A stretch of DNA of 42,076 nt from Candidatus Peregrinibacteria bacterium (GTDB lineage Bacteria; Patescibacteriota; Gracilibacteria; Peribacterales; Peribacteraceae), in contig JABGQH010000001.1 of the NCBI GenBank assembly GCA_018648865.1, forward strand, positions 1-42,076. Reading direction: 5' to 3'. Of the stretch, positions 7,717 through 15,930 are shown piece after piece (the stretch's first letter is position 1; each line of letters opens with the position of its first letter). Both the position numbers and the translations under genes were made by a program. The notes under the pieces were generated by a model. It saw nothing but the letters and a program-made list of their open reading frames with translations. It had not been told where the DNA came from and did no database searches.

Positions 7717-9431
7717 ATTCCAACACTTAGTTTTTTTGCTATCTCGGAATGTGTATCCGAGCCCTTGTTGTCGCCCTCTTCTTTAAGTATCTGTGCAAGT
7801 AATTCATGTGCCTGAATAGAATTTGAATTCCATTCTAGTGCTAGTTCGATTTGCTCTTTTGCATCTAACAAATTACCTGAGTCATATAAAATACTAGCAA
7901 GCTTTACTCTAGCAATTACATACGAAGGATCTAGATCAATTGCTTCTTTGTAATATTTTTGAGCTAATGAAGTATTACCAATTTGTTCTTCTAGTGACCC
8001 TAAAGAAAACACAGGTTCAGCAGATTCCATGTCCATCTTTCTGGCTAGCACAAACTGATTTCTAGCTTCTGGGACTTGTCCAACCCGAGCATAAATATAT
8101 CCCGCACCCAAATGCATTACAGGATGATCTTCAAAGGGGAGCCCTTCTTTTAAGACTGCAAATGCCTCTTCATACTCTCCTGATTCTCTTAGTATACGTG
8201 CCAAGCTTGCACGTGCTGGAACAGACTCTGGGTACACATCTATTGCATGGTTATATAGATGCTCAGAGTCCACCCATGTCCTAGTCTGAGAGATTGAAAG
8301 GAGCCCCAGTACAAGCGATATACTAACTAATGATCCAATTAATATTTTTGATTTACAATTTAATTTAGAGAACACAAAAGCAACTATTAAAAAGATTCCA
8401 ATTGATGGAACATATGCGTATCTATCTACAGCAAAAAATATGAATCCTGCTTTGCTAGCGTTACTAAATGTTGGCACAAGTGTTAGTGCAAACCATAGTA
8501 ATCCAAACGCAATAAGTGGTGATTTTTTAATCGCAAATATTCCACCCCCTATCATCAATAAGATTCCAATGATGTATGGAAAGAAGGTGCCAATTGTAAT
8601 CGCTTCGTTGAATGGATAAATGATTGTTAACCCAACAGGAATAAATATTTTTTGAACATAAAAGAGCGTGCTCTTACTAGCGAGCATTGCCATCTCTTGT
8701 ATAGAGAGCACGCTAACCACGCGTTCCTTTCCACCAAGCGCAATAATAATAAAAATTATTGAAAGGATGATGAACGGAAGTTTTTCAATTATTATTTTCT
8801 TTATGCCCCTTCTGTTATCTATCAAATAATCATAGATAATTAAGATAGCAGGCAAGGTAACTACCATCACTTTAGAAAGTAACGCTAAAACAAAAATGAT
8901 CATACTCAGTAGATAGTACCTCTTGTCTTTTGCTCTACTATAAGCCAAATAACTACTAAAAGTGAGTAGGAAGAAAAATGTAGAAAGTAGATCTTTTCTG
9001 GCAGATATCCATACAACTGACTCTGTATTAATTGGATGAATAGCAAAAATCAAGGAAGCAAAGAACGCAGCTGTGCGATGCTTTGTGATGCGAAAGAATA
9101 TCCAAAAAATTAAGATGGAGTTAAGTGAATGAATCAAAATATTACTTAAATGGAATATTGATGGATTTAGACCACCAACTAAATAATCAATCTGATAACT
9201 TACAAAGGTTAACGGAATATATAGCTCTGGATCATAAGTTGAAAATACTGTTTTTATGTTCTGAAAAGTTGGTCCTCTAATCGCTAGATTCTGTACTACC
9301 AAAAACAAATCATCGCTTGGGGCATAACCAAAAGTCACCGCCATTCCAAAAGAAATGCCTATACAAGTAACAAGTGCAACAATCATTGCGAATGTAACTC
9401 TGTGCAAACGAAAAATATTTAGAAAGTTCAT
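7713..9431 (-). CDS. Membrane protein with C-terminal TPR repeats (TMTC/OGT-like)
   Basis: The 572-residue protein has about ten or eleven membrane helices (residues 12 to about 385) and a soluble C-terminal part with at least four tetratricopeptide repeats (about 400-565; for example AEPVFSLGSLEEQIGNTSLAQKYYKEAIDLDPSYV). The membrane part carries HPINTESVVWISARKDLLSTFFFL, the motif typical of the TMTC-like family of polyprenyl-phosphate-mannose-dependent O-mannosyltransferases, and an early acidic pair (APSDDLFLV) where GT-C enzymes have their catalytic Asp. It may glycosylate exported proteins, but the substrate is unknown. A TATACT box lies 9 bases before the ATG. It lies about 25 bases downstream of topA on the same strand but seems to have its own promoter. 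Confidence 0.75.
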   Translation of the reverse strand: MNFLNIFRLHRVTFAMIVALVTCIGISFGMAVTFGYAPSDDLFLVVQNLAIRGPTFQNIKTVFSTYDPELYIPLTFVSYQIDYLVGGLNPSIFHLSNILIHSLNSILIFWIFFRITKHRTAAFFASLIFAIHPINTESVVWISARKDLLSTFFFLLTFSSYLAYSRAKDKRYYLLSMIIFVLALLSKVMVVTLPAILIIYDYLIDNRRGIKKIIIEKLPFIILSIIFIIIALGGKERVVSVLSIQEMAMLASKSTLFYVQKIFIPVGLTIIYPFNEAITIGTFFPYIIGILLMIGGGIFAIKKSPLIAFGLLWFALTLVPTFSNASKAGFIFFAVDRYAYVPSIGIFLIVAFVFSKLNCKSKILIGSLVSISLVLGLLSISQTRTWVDSEHLYNHAIDVYPESVPARASLARILRESGEYEEAFAVLKEGLPFEDHPVMHLGAGYIYARVGQVPEARNQFVLARKMDMESAEPVFSLGSLEEQIGNTSLAQKYYKEAIDLDPSYVIARVKLASILYDSGNLLDAKEQIELALEWNSNSIQAHELLAQILKEEGDNKGSDTHSEIAKKLSVGI

Positions 9432-9440
9432 CTAATTAAT

Positions 9441-9446
9441 AGTATA
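9441..9446 (-). promoter_or_regulatory. -10 box of the TPR membrane protein gene
   Basis: TATACT on the minus strand ends 9 bases before the ATG at 9431, implying a leader of about 2-3 bases. The three bases upstream are GCG, so it lacks the TGn extension. It lies in the short gap after the topA stop codon. Confidence 0.5.
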
Positions 9447-9457
9447 CGCAAATTTAC

Positions 9458-11800
9458 TTATTTTTTCTTTTTCCATTTTTTCTTTGGCTGAGCACGTTTC
9501 TTCTTGAGCATTTCTACAGCTATTTCGAAAGTTACTTCTTCTATAGTAACTTTCTTCCCTAGTGATACATTTGTTTTTCCATCTGTTATATATGGTCCAT
9601 ATCGCCCTTCTTTTAGCTGTATTTCTCCTTTGCTTTCTGGATCTTCACCAAATTCTTTTAATGGTTCAGACATCTTTTTTGCTTTTTCTTTTGCCTCTTT
9701 CATAACTACTTGTGCTTCTTCGAACGTAATTGTTATAGGGTCATAATCTTCACCTAGTGAAGCTGTCTTTTTACCAAGACGAAGATAAGGACCAAATCGA
9801 CCATTGTTTGCTTGTAGTACCTCTCCATCTATTTCTCCTAGGTCTCTTGGCAATGTAAACAATGTAAGAGCTTGCTCTAATGTGATGCTGTCTTTGTCCA
9901 TTCCATCTGGAATAGATGCGCTTTTTGGCTTTTCTTTCTTCTTGGTTTTTTTATCTGCTGGGTCTGGCCTACCGAGCTGAACATATGGACCAAATCGCCC
10001 TGTTCTTACAATTACTTCCTCTTCTGTTGCTGGATCTTTTCCTAAAATTCTCTCTTGTAATATGTCTTCCTTCTTTATCTCTATACCTTTCTCTTCTATT
10101 AACTTTTTAAATGGAACAAAGAAGCCTCGCAAGAACTCCGTTCGCTCTCTTTGACCACCTGCAATTTCATCAAGCTCATGCTCCATCTTGGCTGTAAATT
10201 TAAGGTCTACAATATTGCTAAAATGATCAGCAAGTAGATCTGTTACTGTAAATGCAATATCTTGTGGCACAAGCTGCTTACCATCCTTTTGAATATACCC
10301 ACGGTTCTGAACCGTACTAATTGTAGGTGCGTATGTACTTGGTCTTCCTATGCCTTCCTCTTCCATCTTCTTAACCAAGCTTGCCTCTGTGTATCTAGCT
10401 GGTGGCTTAGTAAAATGCTGCTCTGGGTCTAGCCTATCCAAAGATAGATCCTGCCCCTTTGCAAGTGGTGGCAAGAATTTTTCTTTGTCTTTGTCCTTAT
10501 CACCATCTGCCCCTCCTTCGTCATCACGTCCTTCTTTGTAAACTCTGAAATAACCATCAAATAATACTGTTTGTCCGGTAGCACGGAATATGTACTTCGC
10601 TGCGCTAATATCTGCACCTATTCTCTTTAGTTCTGCAGTCGCCATCTGCGTAGCCATAGTCCTATTCCAAATTAATGTGTATAGCTTTATTTGCTGGCTA
10701 TCTAAAACATCTTTTAGGGATTCTGGAGTTCTACATACCTCTGTTGGACGGATGGCTTCGTGCGCCTCTTGTGCCCCTTTTGATTTCGTCTTGTACTTTC
10801 GTGGAGCACTAAGAACATATTCTCGACCAAACATTTTTTGAACTGTTTCTTTTGTATCGTCTAAAGCTTTTTGGCTTAAATTAACACTATCTGTCCTCAT
10901 ATATGTAATTAAACCTGCCTGACCACTACCCTTGCCTAGATTCACACCTTCGTACAATTGCTGAGCTACAACCATTGTTTGTTTTACAGAAAATCCTAAT
11001 TTTCTGCCTGCCTCTTGTTGCAATGTAGATGTTGTAAATGGTGGAGGAGGTGTTCTTTTTAATTCTTTTTCATCTACAGATGAAACCGACCACTCTGCAC
11101 CCTCTAAATCTTTTAGGATTGTATCAATTTCTTCTTTTGAAGTTGGGACAAGCTTTTCCCCCTCTTTGGATTTTAGATCAGCAACAAAACATTCATTTTT
11201 ATCTGTCTCTAGTTCGGCACCTATTGTCCAATACTCATCAGAGATAAACGCTTTTATCTCTCGCTCTCTATCTACAATTATTCTTACAGCAACAGATTGA
11301 ACTCTTCCTGCAGATAGCCCCCTATATACCTTTTTCCAAAGGAATGGTGACAATGTATACCCCACAAGCCTATCTAAAATTCTACGTGCCTGCTGTGCCT
11401 CTACAAGATTTTCATCTATCTCTCTTGGATTTTTTATTGCATCAGAAATTGCTGTCTCTGTAATTTCATGAAATACAATTCTTTTTATTGGCTGATCGCT
11501 TTTTCTCTTTAGTGCCTGGACCAAATGCCATCCAATAGCTTCTCCTTCTCTATCTTCATCAGTTGCTATCCATAGATCTTCTGCATTGTTTAACGATGCC
11601 TGTAGTTGTTTTATTATGTGTTTCTTGTCATCAGATACGTTGTACTCTGCTTCGAAAGTTTCTTCGTCTACTGCAATTTTATTACTTGGAAGATCACGTA
11701 CATGCCCCATACTTGCTTGTACGTCGTAATCTTTTCCCAAAAAGCGCTTAATGGTCTTAGCTTTTGTTGGACTCTCTACAATAACTAAATGTTTACTCAT
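9458..11800 (-). CDS. topA: DNA topoisomerase I
   Basis: This 780-residue type IA topoisomerase relaxes negative supercoils. The N-terminal Toprim domain has the catalytic Glu in LVIVESPTKAKTI and the DxDxE motif in ATDEDREGEAIGWHL (about residues 79-93). The active-site tyrosine is Y300 in GLITYMRTDS. RPSTYAPTI and the domain fold blocks follow. The C-terminus lacks the CxxC zinc fingers of E. coli TopA and instead has three Topo C-terminal repeats (RTGRFGPYVQLG, NNGRFGPYLRLG and KEGRYGPYITDG), ending in a very basic KKKRAQPKKKWKKKK tail that probably contacts DNA. The ATG at 11800 is fixed by the conserved MSKHLVIVESPTKAK start. Confidence 0.97.
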   Translation of the reverse strand: MSKHLVIVESPTKAKTIKRFLGKDYDVQASMGHVRDLPSNKIAVDEETFEAEYNVSDDKKHIIKQLQASLNNAEDLWIATDEDREGEAIGWHLVQALKRKSDQPIKRIVFHEITETAISDAIKNPREIDENLVEAQQARRILDRLVGYTLSPFLWKKVYRGLSAGRVQSVAVRIIVDREREIKAFISDEYWTIGAELETDKNECFVADLKSKEGEKLVPTSKEEIDTILKDLEGAEWSVSSVDEKELKRTPPPPFTTSTLQQEAGRKLGFSVKQTMVVAQQLYEGVNLGKGSGQAGLITYMRTDSVNLSQKALDDTKETVQKMFGREYVLSAPRKYKTKSKGAQEAHEAIRPTEVCRTPESLKDVLDSQQIKLYTLIWNRTMATQMATAELKRIGADISAAKYIFRATGQTVLFDGYFRVYKEGRDDEGGADGDKDKDKEKFLPPLAKGQDLSLDRLDPEQHFTKPPARYTEASLVKKMEEEGIGRPSTYAPTISTVQNRGYIQKDGKQLVPQDIAFTVTDLLADHFSNIVDLKFTAKMEHELDEIAGGQRERTEFLRGFFVPFKKLIEEKGIEIKKEDILQERILGKDPATEEEVIVRTGRFGPYVQLGRPDPADKKTKKKEKPKSASIPDGMDKDSITLEQALTLFTLPRDLGEIDGEVLQANNGRFGPYLRLGKKTASLGEDYDPITITFEEAQVVMKEAKEKAKKMSEPLKEFGEDPESKGEIQLKEGRYGPYITDGKTNVSLGKKVTIEEVTFEIAVEMLKKKRAQPKKKWKKKK

Positions 11801-11958
11801 TCGTTGTAGCAGCCTAGAGATGTGAGTGGATTATTGTCAAAGAGGATATGAGATTTTTTTACTTTTTTCCTTATTAAAAAAGTATCTCTAGTGCCCTGAT
11901 TTTGGTCTCTACTCATGTTTCTGTAGTTTTTTTTGTATTTGCAAATGATTCTTGACTA

Positions 11959-12001
11959 CGTTTGTTGCTCAATGAATTTGGCTTTTAGAAGCCAACAAAC
12001 G
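11959..12001. promoter_or_regulatory. Nested inverted repeats upstream of the HU gene
   Basis: In the 303-base spacer between the divergent topA and HU genes, a perfect 9-base inverted repeat (CGTTTGTTG at 11959-11967, CAACAAACG at 11993-12001) encloses a second hairpin, TTGGCTT/AAGCCAA (11978-11984 and 11989-11995). The two right arms overlap by a few bases, so the structures partly compete. This could be a regulator site or a structured HU leader. No gene is seen in the spacer. Confidence 0.4.
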
Positions 12002-12103
12002 GTGGATACTGATGATTCTTGGTGTAAATTACTCATTCTTGGCTTGCCCTAGCGGAAACGTTGCGTAGACTGAAAATGCTTATTTCTTTTCCCTATACGT
12101 AAT

Positions 12104-12379
12104 ATGACTAAGCAAGAACTTATCAATGCAATCGCTGACGCTTCTGGTATCACCAAACGTTCAGCAGCAGATGCTCTAGACTCTTTTATTTCTACAATTA
12201 CAAATCAGCTCAAGAAAGGTAATTCTGTTACAGTAACTGGTTTCGGAACTTTCAAAGTATCACATAGAAAAGCCCGAACAGGAGTTAACCCAAGAAATCC
12301 AAGTCAGAAGATTTCTATCCCAGCAATGACTGTACCTTCATTTAAGTCAGGAAAGACTTTGAAGGATGCCGTTAGATAA
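12104..12379 (+). CDS. hup: HU-family DNA-binding protein
   Basis: This 91-residue protein has the standard length and layout of the histone-like HU/IHF family. An N-terminal helical dimerisation part (MTKQELINAIADASGITKRSAADALDSF) is followed by the beta arm with the signature GFGTFKVSHRKARTGVNPRNP (about residues 46-66), where the NP tip intercalates into DNA, and by the closing IPAMTVPSFKSGKTLKDAV. It compacts and bends the nucleoid DNA as a dimer. A rho-independent terminator follows 18 bases after the stop, so it is probably expressed alone. It is divergent from topA, sharing a spacer with inverted repeats. Confidence 0.95.
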   Translation: MTKQELINAIADASGITKRSAADALDSFISTITNQLKKGNSVTVTGFGTFKVSHRKARTGVNPRNPSQKISIPAMTVPSFKSGKTLKDAVR

Positions 12380-12397
12380 AAACACTTTCAATCAAAG

Positions 12398-12433
12398 AAC
12401 CTCTACCTCGTAAAAAAGGATAGAGGTTTTTTT
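12398..12433 (+). terminator. Rho-independent terminator of the HU gene
   Basis: AACCTCTACCT pairs with AGGATAGAGGTT (one bulged base), closing an A-rich loop, and is followed by a run of seven or more T. Confidence 0.9.
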
Positions 12434-12477
12434 GTTTTGAGTATGAGGATTCTCACGCTAAGATCTAGCGCTGAACT

Positions 12478-13041
12478 ATGACTGACTCAATTATCTCTGA
12501 AACACTTACGGCTTTGTTACAAGAACTTAACCTCCCTTTTGCTTCTATAAAGGTATCAAAGGAAGATGACATAACAAGAGTAGATATCGAATCCTCTAGT
12601 GCTAGCAGGATTATTGGCTGGCATGGCGAAACTCTAAATTCTATTCAACATATTTTAAAAGCTATTGTTCGATCAAAAGAAAATCTTGAAAGAAGTCCTT
12701 TTATTGTTTTGGATGTAGATGGATATAGAAGAGCTCAAGAAATTAAGGTACAAAATTCAGCCCAAAAGAAAGCAGACTTCGTAAGAAGGACTGGTAATAG
12801 AGTTGCCTTGCCACCTATGAGTCCTTATTTCAGACGAATTGTTCATTTATTTGTCGCAAGTGCAAAAGACATGCAAGACATCACAACCGAAAGTAGTGGG
12901 GAAGGCGATTACAGACAGATCATCCTAAGGCTAAAAGATGAAAGTGCTCCTAAAAAAGAGGAAAAGCCTGCTGCTGCTGAGCAAAGTGAAGAGCTTTCTC
13001 CTGTTATAGAAGAAGATGGATTGGGGAATCTAGATATCTAG
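12478..13041 (+). CDS. khpB: KH-R3H RNA-binding protein (KhpB/Jag family)
   Basis: The 187-residue protein has a KH domain with the signature SRIIGWHGETLNSIQHIL (about residues 43-60; the GxxG loop is GWHG) and an R3H domain (about 85-150) containing YFRRIVHLFVA. This is the order in SpoIIIJ-associated Jag/KhpB, an RNA-binding protein that in Firmicutes affects cell elongation and division. The extra N-terminal Jag-N domain is missing, as in compact versions. An acidic 35-residue tail follows. In many genomes the gene lies beside yidC; here it follows HU. It is convergent with dnaJ, with a 28-base gap. Confidence 0.85.
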   Translation: MTDSIISETLTALLQELNLPFASIKVSKEDDITRVDIESSSASRIIGWHGETLNSIQHILKAIVRSKENLERSPFIVLDVDGYRRAQEIKVQNSAQKKADFVRRTGNRVALPPMSPYFRRIVHLFVASAKDMQDITTESSGEGDYRQIILRLKDESAPKKEEKPAAAEQSEELSPVIEEDGLGNLDI

Positions 13042-13069
13042 TTTGTTCAAACTGCAATTATATATGTTA

Positions 13070-14131
13070 TTAAGACGACTGTTTTTTCCATTCTTCTAAA
13101 ATTTTCTTTTCTTTTTTGTTAAGTTTTTTTGGAACCTCCACATTTGCTGTTACAAAATGATCTCCTTTTCTGCTGCTATTTACAACTGGCATTCCTTTTC
13201 CTTTTATTCGGAATACTTGCCCTGGTTGCGTACCTTCTGGGATTTTTAATGAAACTGGACCATGTACTGTCTCTACAGAAATACTAGAACCAAGTATTGC
13301 ATCTACAACAGGAATTAAAACACTTGTATGAATATCATCTGCTTCCCTGTGAAATCTATGATCACGAGGAACTCTAATGTGAACATATAAATCACCTGAG
13401 TCCTGGCCTTGCCTACCGGCTTGTCCTTTTCCTCTTATTCTAAGTGTTTGAGTATCATGCACTCCTGCAGGGACTTCTATAGAAATATTATCTCTTTCCA
13501 CTCTGCGCCCTTCCCCTTTGCAATGTGAACATGGTTTTTTAGGAACTTTCCCCGATCCATTACATGAACCACAAACAACACTTTGTTGTATTGTTCCAAA
13601 AAATGATTGCTGTGTTCTAACTTGTTGACCTGTTCCTTTACAGCCAGAACATGATTCCATTTCGGTTCCGTCATCTGCTCCTGATCCCTTACATGTTTTA
13701 CATGTAACCTGTTTATCAATAGATATTTCTCTTTGCATTCCAGATACTGCATCTGTGAAATTGATGGAGATTTCTACTTCTATATCTCCTCCTTTTTGCG
13801 AAGGTCTACCTGGTTGCTCTCTGGATCCAGAAAAGAAATTCTCAAATATGTCAGAAAATCCACCGCCAGTATTAAAGCCAGAAAAATCAAAACCTCCAGC
13901 TCCACCCGTTTGATTACCGGTTGAGCCAAACTGATCATACATCTGCTTCTTTTTTGGGTCTTTTAGTGTTTCGTATGCTTCGTTTACTTCTTTAAATTTA
14001 TTTTCTACATCTTTGTCTCCTTTGTGCTTATCTGGATGCAGTTTTTTGCTCATTTTTCTATAGCCAGACTTTATCTCTTCTAAAGAAGCAGAACGCTCTA
14101 AGCCAAGTATTTTATAGTAATCTTTAGCCAT
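13070..14131 (-). CDS. dnaJ: Chaperone DnaJ
   Basis: This 353-residue type I Hsp40 has all four parts: the J domain with the HPD motif at residues 32-34, a Gly/Phe-rich linker (about 70-105), a zinc-binding domain with four CxxCxGxG-type motifs (CKTCKGSG, CSGCKGTG, CGSCNGSG, CSHCKGEG; about 140-205), and the C-terminal substrate-binding domain with a basic end (KKLNKKEKKILEEWKK). It stimulates the DnaK ATPase and hands over unfolded proteins. dnaK and grpE are not in this window, and no CIRCE element is seen upstream. The start ATG is fixed by the conserved DYYKILGLERSAS. Confidence 0.96.
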   Translation of the reverse strand: MAKDYYKILGLERSASLEEIKSGYRKMSKKLHPDKHKGDKDVENKFKEVNEAYETLKDPKKKQMYDQFGSTGNQTGGAGGFDFSGFNTGGGFSDIFENFFSGSREQPGRPSQKGGDIEVEISINFTDAVSGMQREISIDKQVTCKTCKGSGADDGTEMESCSGCKGTGQQVRTQQSFFGTIQQSVVCGSCNGSGKVPKKPCSHCKGEGRRVERDNISIEVPAGVHDTQTLRIRGKGQAGRQGQDSGDLYVHIRVPRDHRFHREADDIHTSVLIPVVDAILGSSISVETVHGPVSLKIPEGTQPGQVFRIKGKGMPVVNSSRKGDHFVTANVEVPKKLNKKEKKILEEWKKQSS

Positions 14132-14252
14132 ATTTATGTTACAACGACGATGAACTTTAGCATTTGTACAAAATGAATCACAGGCTATTACACAGTAAAT
14201 ATCATCTCTTTTTAATGTTTAACATGCAATATGTGACTTTTAGGTCAATTTC

Positions 14253-14261
14253 TGGTATAAT
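14253..14261 (+). promoter_or_regulatory. Extended -10 promoter of the TSP3-repeat protein gene
   Basis: TGG-TATAAT, a perfect extended -10 element, ends 6 bases before the ATG at 14268. Transcription would start on the start codon, giving a leaderless mRNA. Confidence 0.75.
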
Positions 14262-14267
14262 TATTCG

Positions 14268-15281
14268 ATGTTTAAGAAAAAACATTCATCCACTCGGGGA
14301 GTTCTAATGGGGCTTACAGCAGCCCTTGGAATTCTTTCTGTTGTACTTATTGGTTACTCATTTGGCAATCCAATTACAAATCAGGAAAGTAATTTATATG
14401 GAAGGCTTTTGCCAAAGCAGCTAAAAGAGAATCAAAAATGGGTAACAATAACCGAAGAAGACGTTAGAACGGGTTATTCCTTACAGCCTGATGTAAATAA
14501 CCTTTTGCATATACCAGAAGAAATTGATCGCATTACAAGACGTACTCTTTTTGGCCGTGATAGCACTGATGTTCGTTACTGGGGATACTGTTTCCCAAGA
14601 ACTTACGAAGAAGCAGAAGCATTAAAGCGCGCTGGATTTCCTGGAACTATCTTCCTTTCAGAGAAAGAGAGAGAGATTCGAAGGCAGATATTTATTTCGA
14701 ATAGAGCAAACTCTATAACCTCATACAAAGAATTAAGTGATGATGTGCTAAACAATAGAATCCCTAGAACATATGGCGCAATCCGCCATCAACAAGAGAT
14801 ATTTGAAGGTGGCATGATTTGCTATGTAATGTCATCTGAGACTCTTGCGATTGGATCAGATGAAGATGGGGATGGAGCAAATATTAGAATAGAAAATGAC
14901 CATGGATCTGATCCTAAATTATATGACACAGATGGAGATGGTATTTGGGATGGCCTAGAAATTTTTAACCTAGGTACTAGCCCCATCCAGCGTGATAGTG
15001 ACGGAGATGGATTGATTGATGGAATAGAAGATGCAAACCGCAATGGACGTACAGATGTTGGAGAACCAAATCCAATGAAGTGGGATACAGATCGTGATGG
15101 ACTCTGTGATGGTCTTTGCAAAGTTAAGAATGGAACAGAGCTTCGCGGAGAAGACAAAAATCTGGATGGCATTTTGGATGAAGGCGAAACTGATCCAACA
15201 ACAAATGATACAGATGGAGACGAAATATTGGATGAGCAAGAATACTTTAACTGCGTTCTAGCAGGTGGTGATGATTGTTAG
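14268..15281 (+). CDS. Exported protein with thrombospondin type 3-like calcium repeats
   Basis: The 337-residue protein has a basic N-terminus and one membrane segment (about residues 13-32, GVLMGLTAALGILSVVLIGYSFG), acting as signal or anchor, then a 150-residue unassigned domain. From about residue 197 come repeated Asp-rich loops of the type DxDGDGxxDxxE: DEDGDGANI, DTDGDGIWDGLE, DSDGDGLIDGIED, DTDRDGLCDG, DKNLDGILDEGE and DTDGDEILDEQE. These match thrombospondin type 3 / EF-like calcium-binding loops common in bacterial surface proteins. It probably lies outside the membrane as a calcium-stabilised rod. The next gene, 25-50 bases downstream, encodes another exported protein, so they may form a surface pair. 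Confidence 0.8.
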   Translation: MFKKKHSSTRGVLMGLTAALGILSVVLIGYSFGNPITNQESNLYGRLLPKQLKENQKWVTITEEDVRTGYSLQPDVNNLLHIPEEIDRITRRTLFGRDSTDVRYWGYCFPRTYEEAEALKRAGFPGTIFLSEKEREIRRQIFISNRANSITSYKELSDDVLNNRIPRTYGAIRHQQEIFEGGMICYVMSSETLAIGSDEDGDGANIRIENDHGSDPKLYDTDGDGIWDGLEIFNLGTSPIQRDSDGDGLIDGIEDANRNGRTDVGEPNPMKWDTDRDGLCDGLCKVKNGTELRGEDKNLDGILDEGETDPTTNDTDGDEILDEQEYFNCVLAGGDDC

Positions 15282-15297
15282 ATAAGCAAAATTCCTG

Positions 15298-15303
15298 TAT
15301 AAT
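15298..15303 (+). promoter_or_regulatory. -10 box between the two exported-protein genes
   Basis: A perfect TATAAT sits only 3 bases before the ATG at 15307 and 27 before the in-frame ATG at 15331. Transcription would begin near 15310, which favours 15331 as the start. Confidence 0.5.
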
Positions 15304-15330
15304 AATATGATTTTAAAAACAATAACCCCA

Positions 15331-15864
15331 ATGAAACAAAATAAAATTAGAATTGTCGGCTTACTGCTTGGATTAAGTATTCCATTGCAAGCACTTGCAT
15401 ATTTCACACCAGAAGATGTACTGCTTTCTAAGGATTTCTTTTTACCTCCAACCCCAAGAGAGGTTGATGCAAGAATAGAAGAACAATATCAACGAAGTGA
15501 AGAGGCTAGATTGATTCGGGAAGCCGAACTAGTAACTATTCAAGAAGAAGAGGAAATTGATATTCTAGATGAAGAGACAGCAGAAAAATCCGCTGCTCCA
15601 GAGATAGAAATGACCGAAAGAGAAATGGAAATTTGGCGTGCAGTTCAATTACTTGATGCACGAGAATCTCGTTTACTGGATAGGATTGATGATAGGCAAC
15701 GAACACAGGAGTTCCAGAGTAGGTATGGAACGACACATGGTGGCGCTCCACTAGCCCCTACAGGCGCAGGAGGTATCCTGACAGCCATAACAATGATCGG
15801 AGCTGTTGCGTGGACTATAAGGCGTGCAAAAAGATCTGAAGCAGGAACACGAAAAGCAATTTAA
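15331..15864 (+). CDS. Exported protein with LAPTG-like C-terminal sorting signal
   Basis: From ATG 15331 the 177-residue protein begins with a classical signal peptide (MKQNKIRIVGLLLGLSIPLQALA, cleavage probably after ALA). The central part is very acidic and helical (for example VTIQEEEEIDILDEETAEK). Near the C-terminus comes LAPTGAGG, then a hydrophobic helix (ILTAITMIGAVAWTI) and a basic tail (RRAKRSE). This motif-helix-basic tail order is that of sortase substrates; LAxTG is the variant known for class E sortases. No sortase gene lies in the window, so wall anchoring is inference; the tail may just be a membrane anchor. An ATG at 15307 would add 8 residues but would sit upstream of the predicted transcription start. 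Confidence 0.65.
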   Translation: MKQNKIRIVGLLLGLSIPLQALAYFTPEDVLLSKDFFLPPTPREVDARIEEQYQRSEEARLIREAELVTIQEEEEIDILDEETAEKSAAPEIEMTEREMEIWRAVQLLDARESRLLDRIDDRQRTQEFQSRYGTTHGGAPLAPTGAGGILTAITMIGAVAWTIRRAKRSEAGTRKAI

Positions 15865-15912
15865 AAAAGTCATTCAGAGAGACACTTATATTTATATCCA
15901 GCCTTTTGCCTC

Positions 15913-15921
15913 TGCTATGAT
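15913..15921 (+). promoter_or_regulatory. Extended -10 promoter of recJ
   Basis: TGC-TATGAT ends 9 bases before the ATG at 15931. The alternative TTG start at 15922 directly abuts the -10 box and would lie upstream of the transcript, so it is rejected. Confidence 0.6.
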
Positions 15922-15930
15922 TTGGCATAC

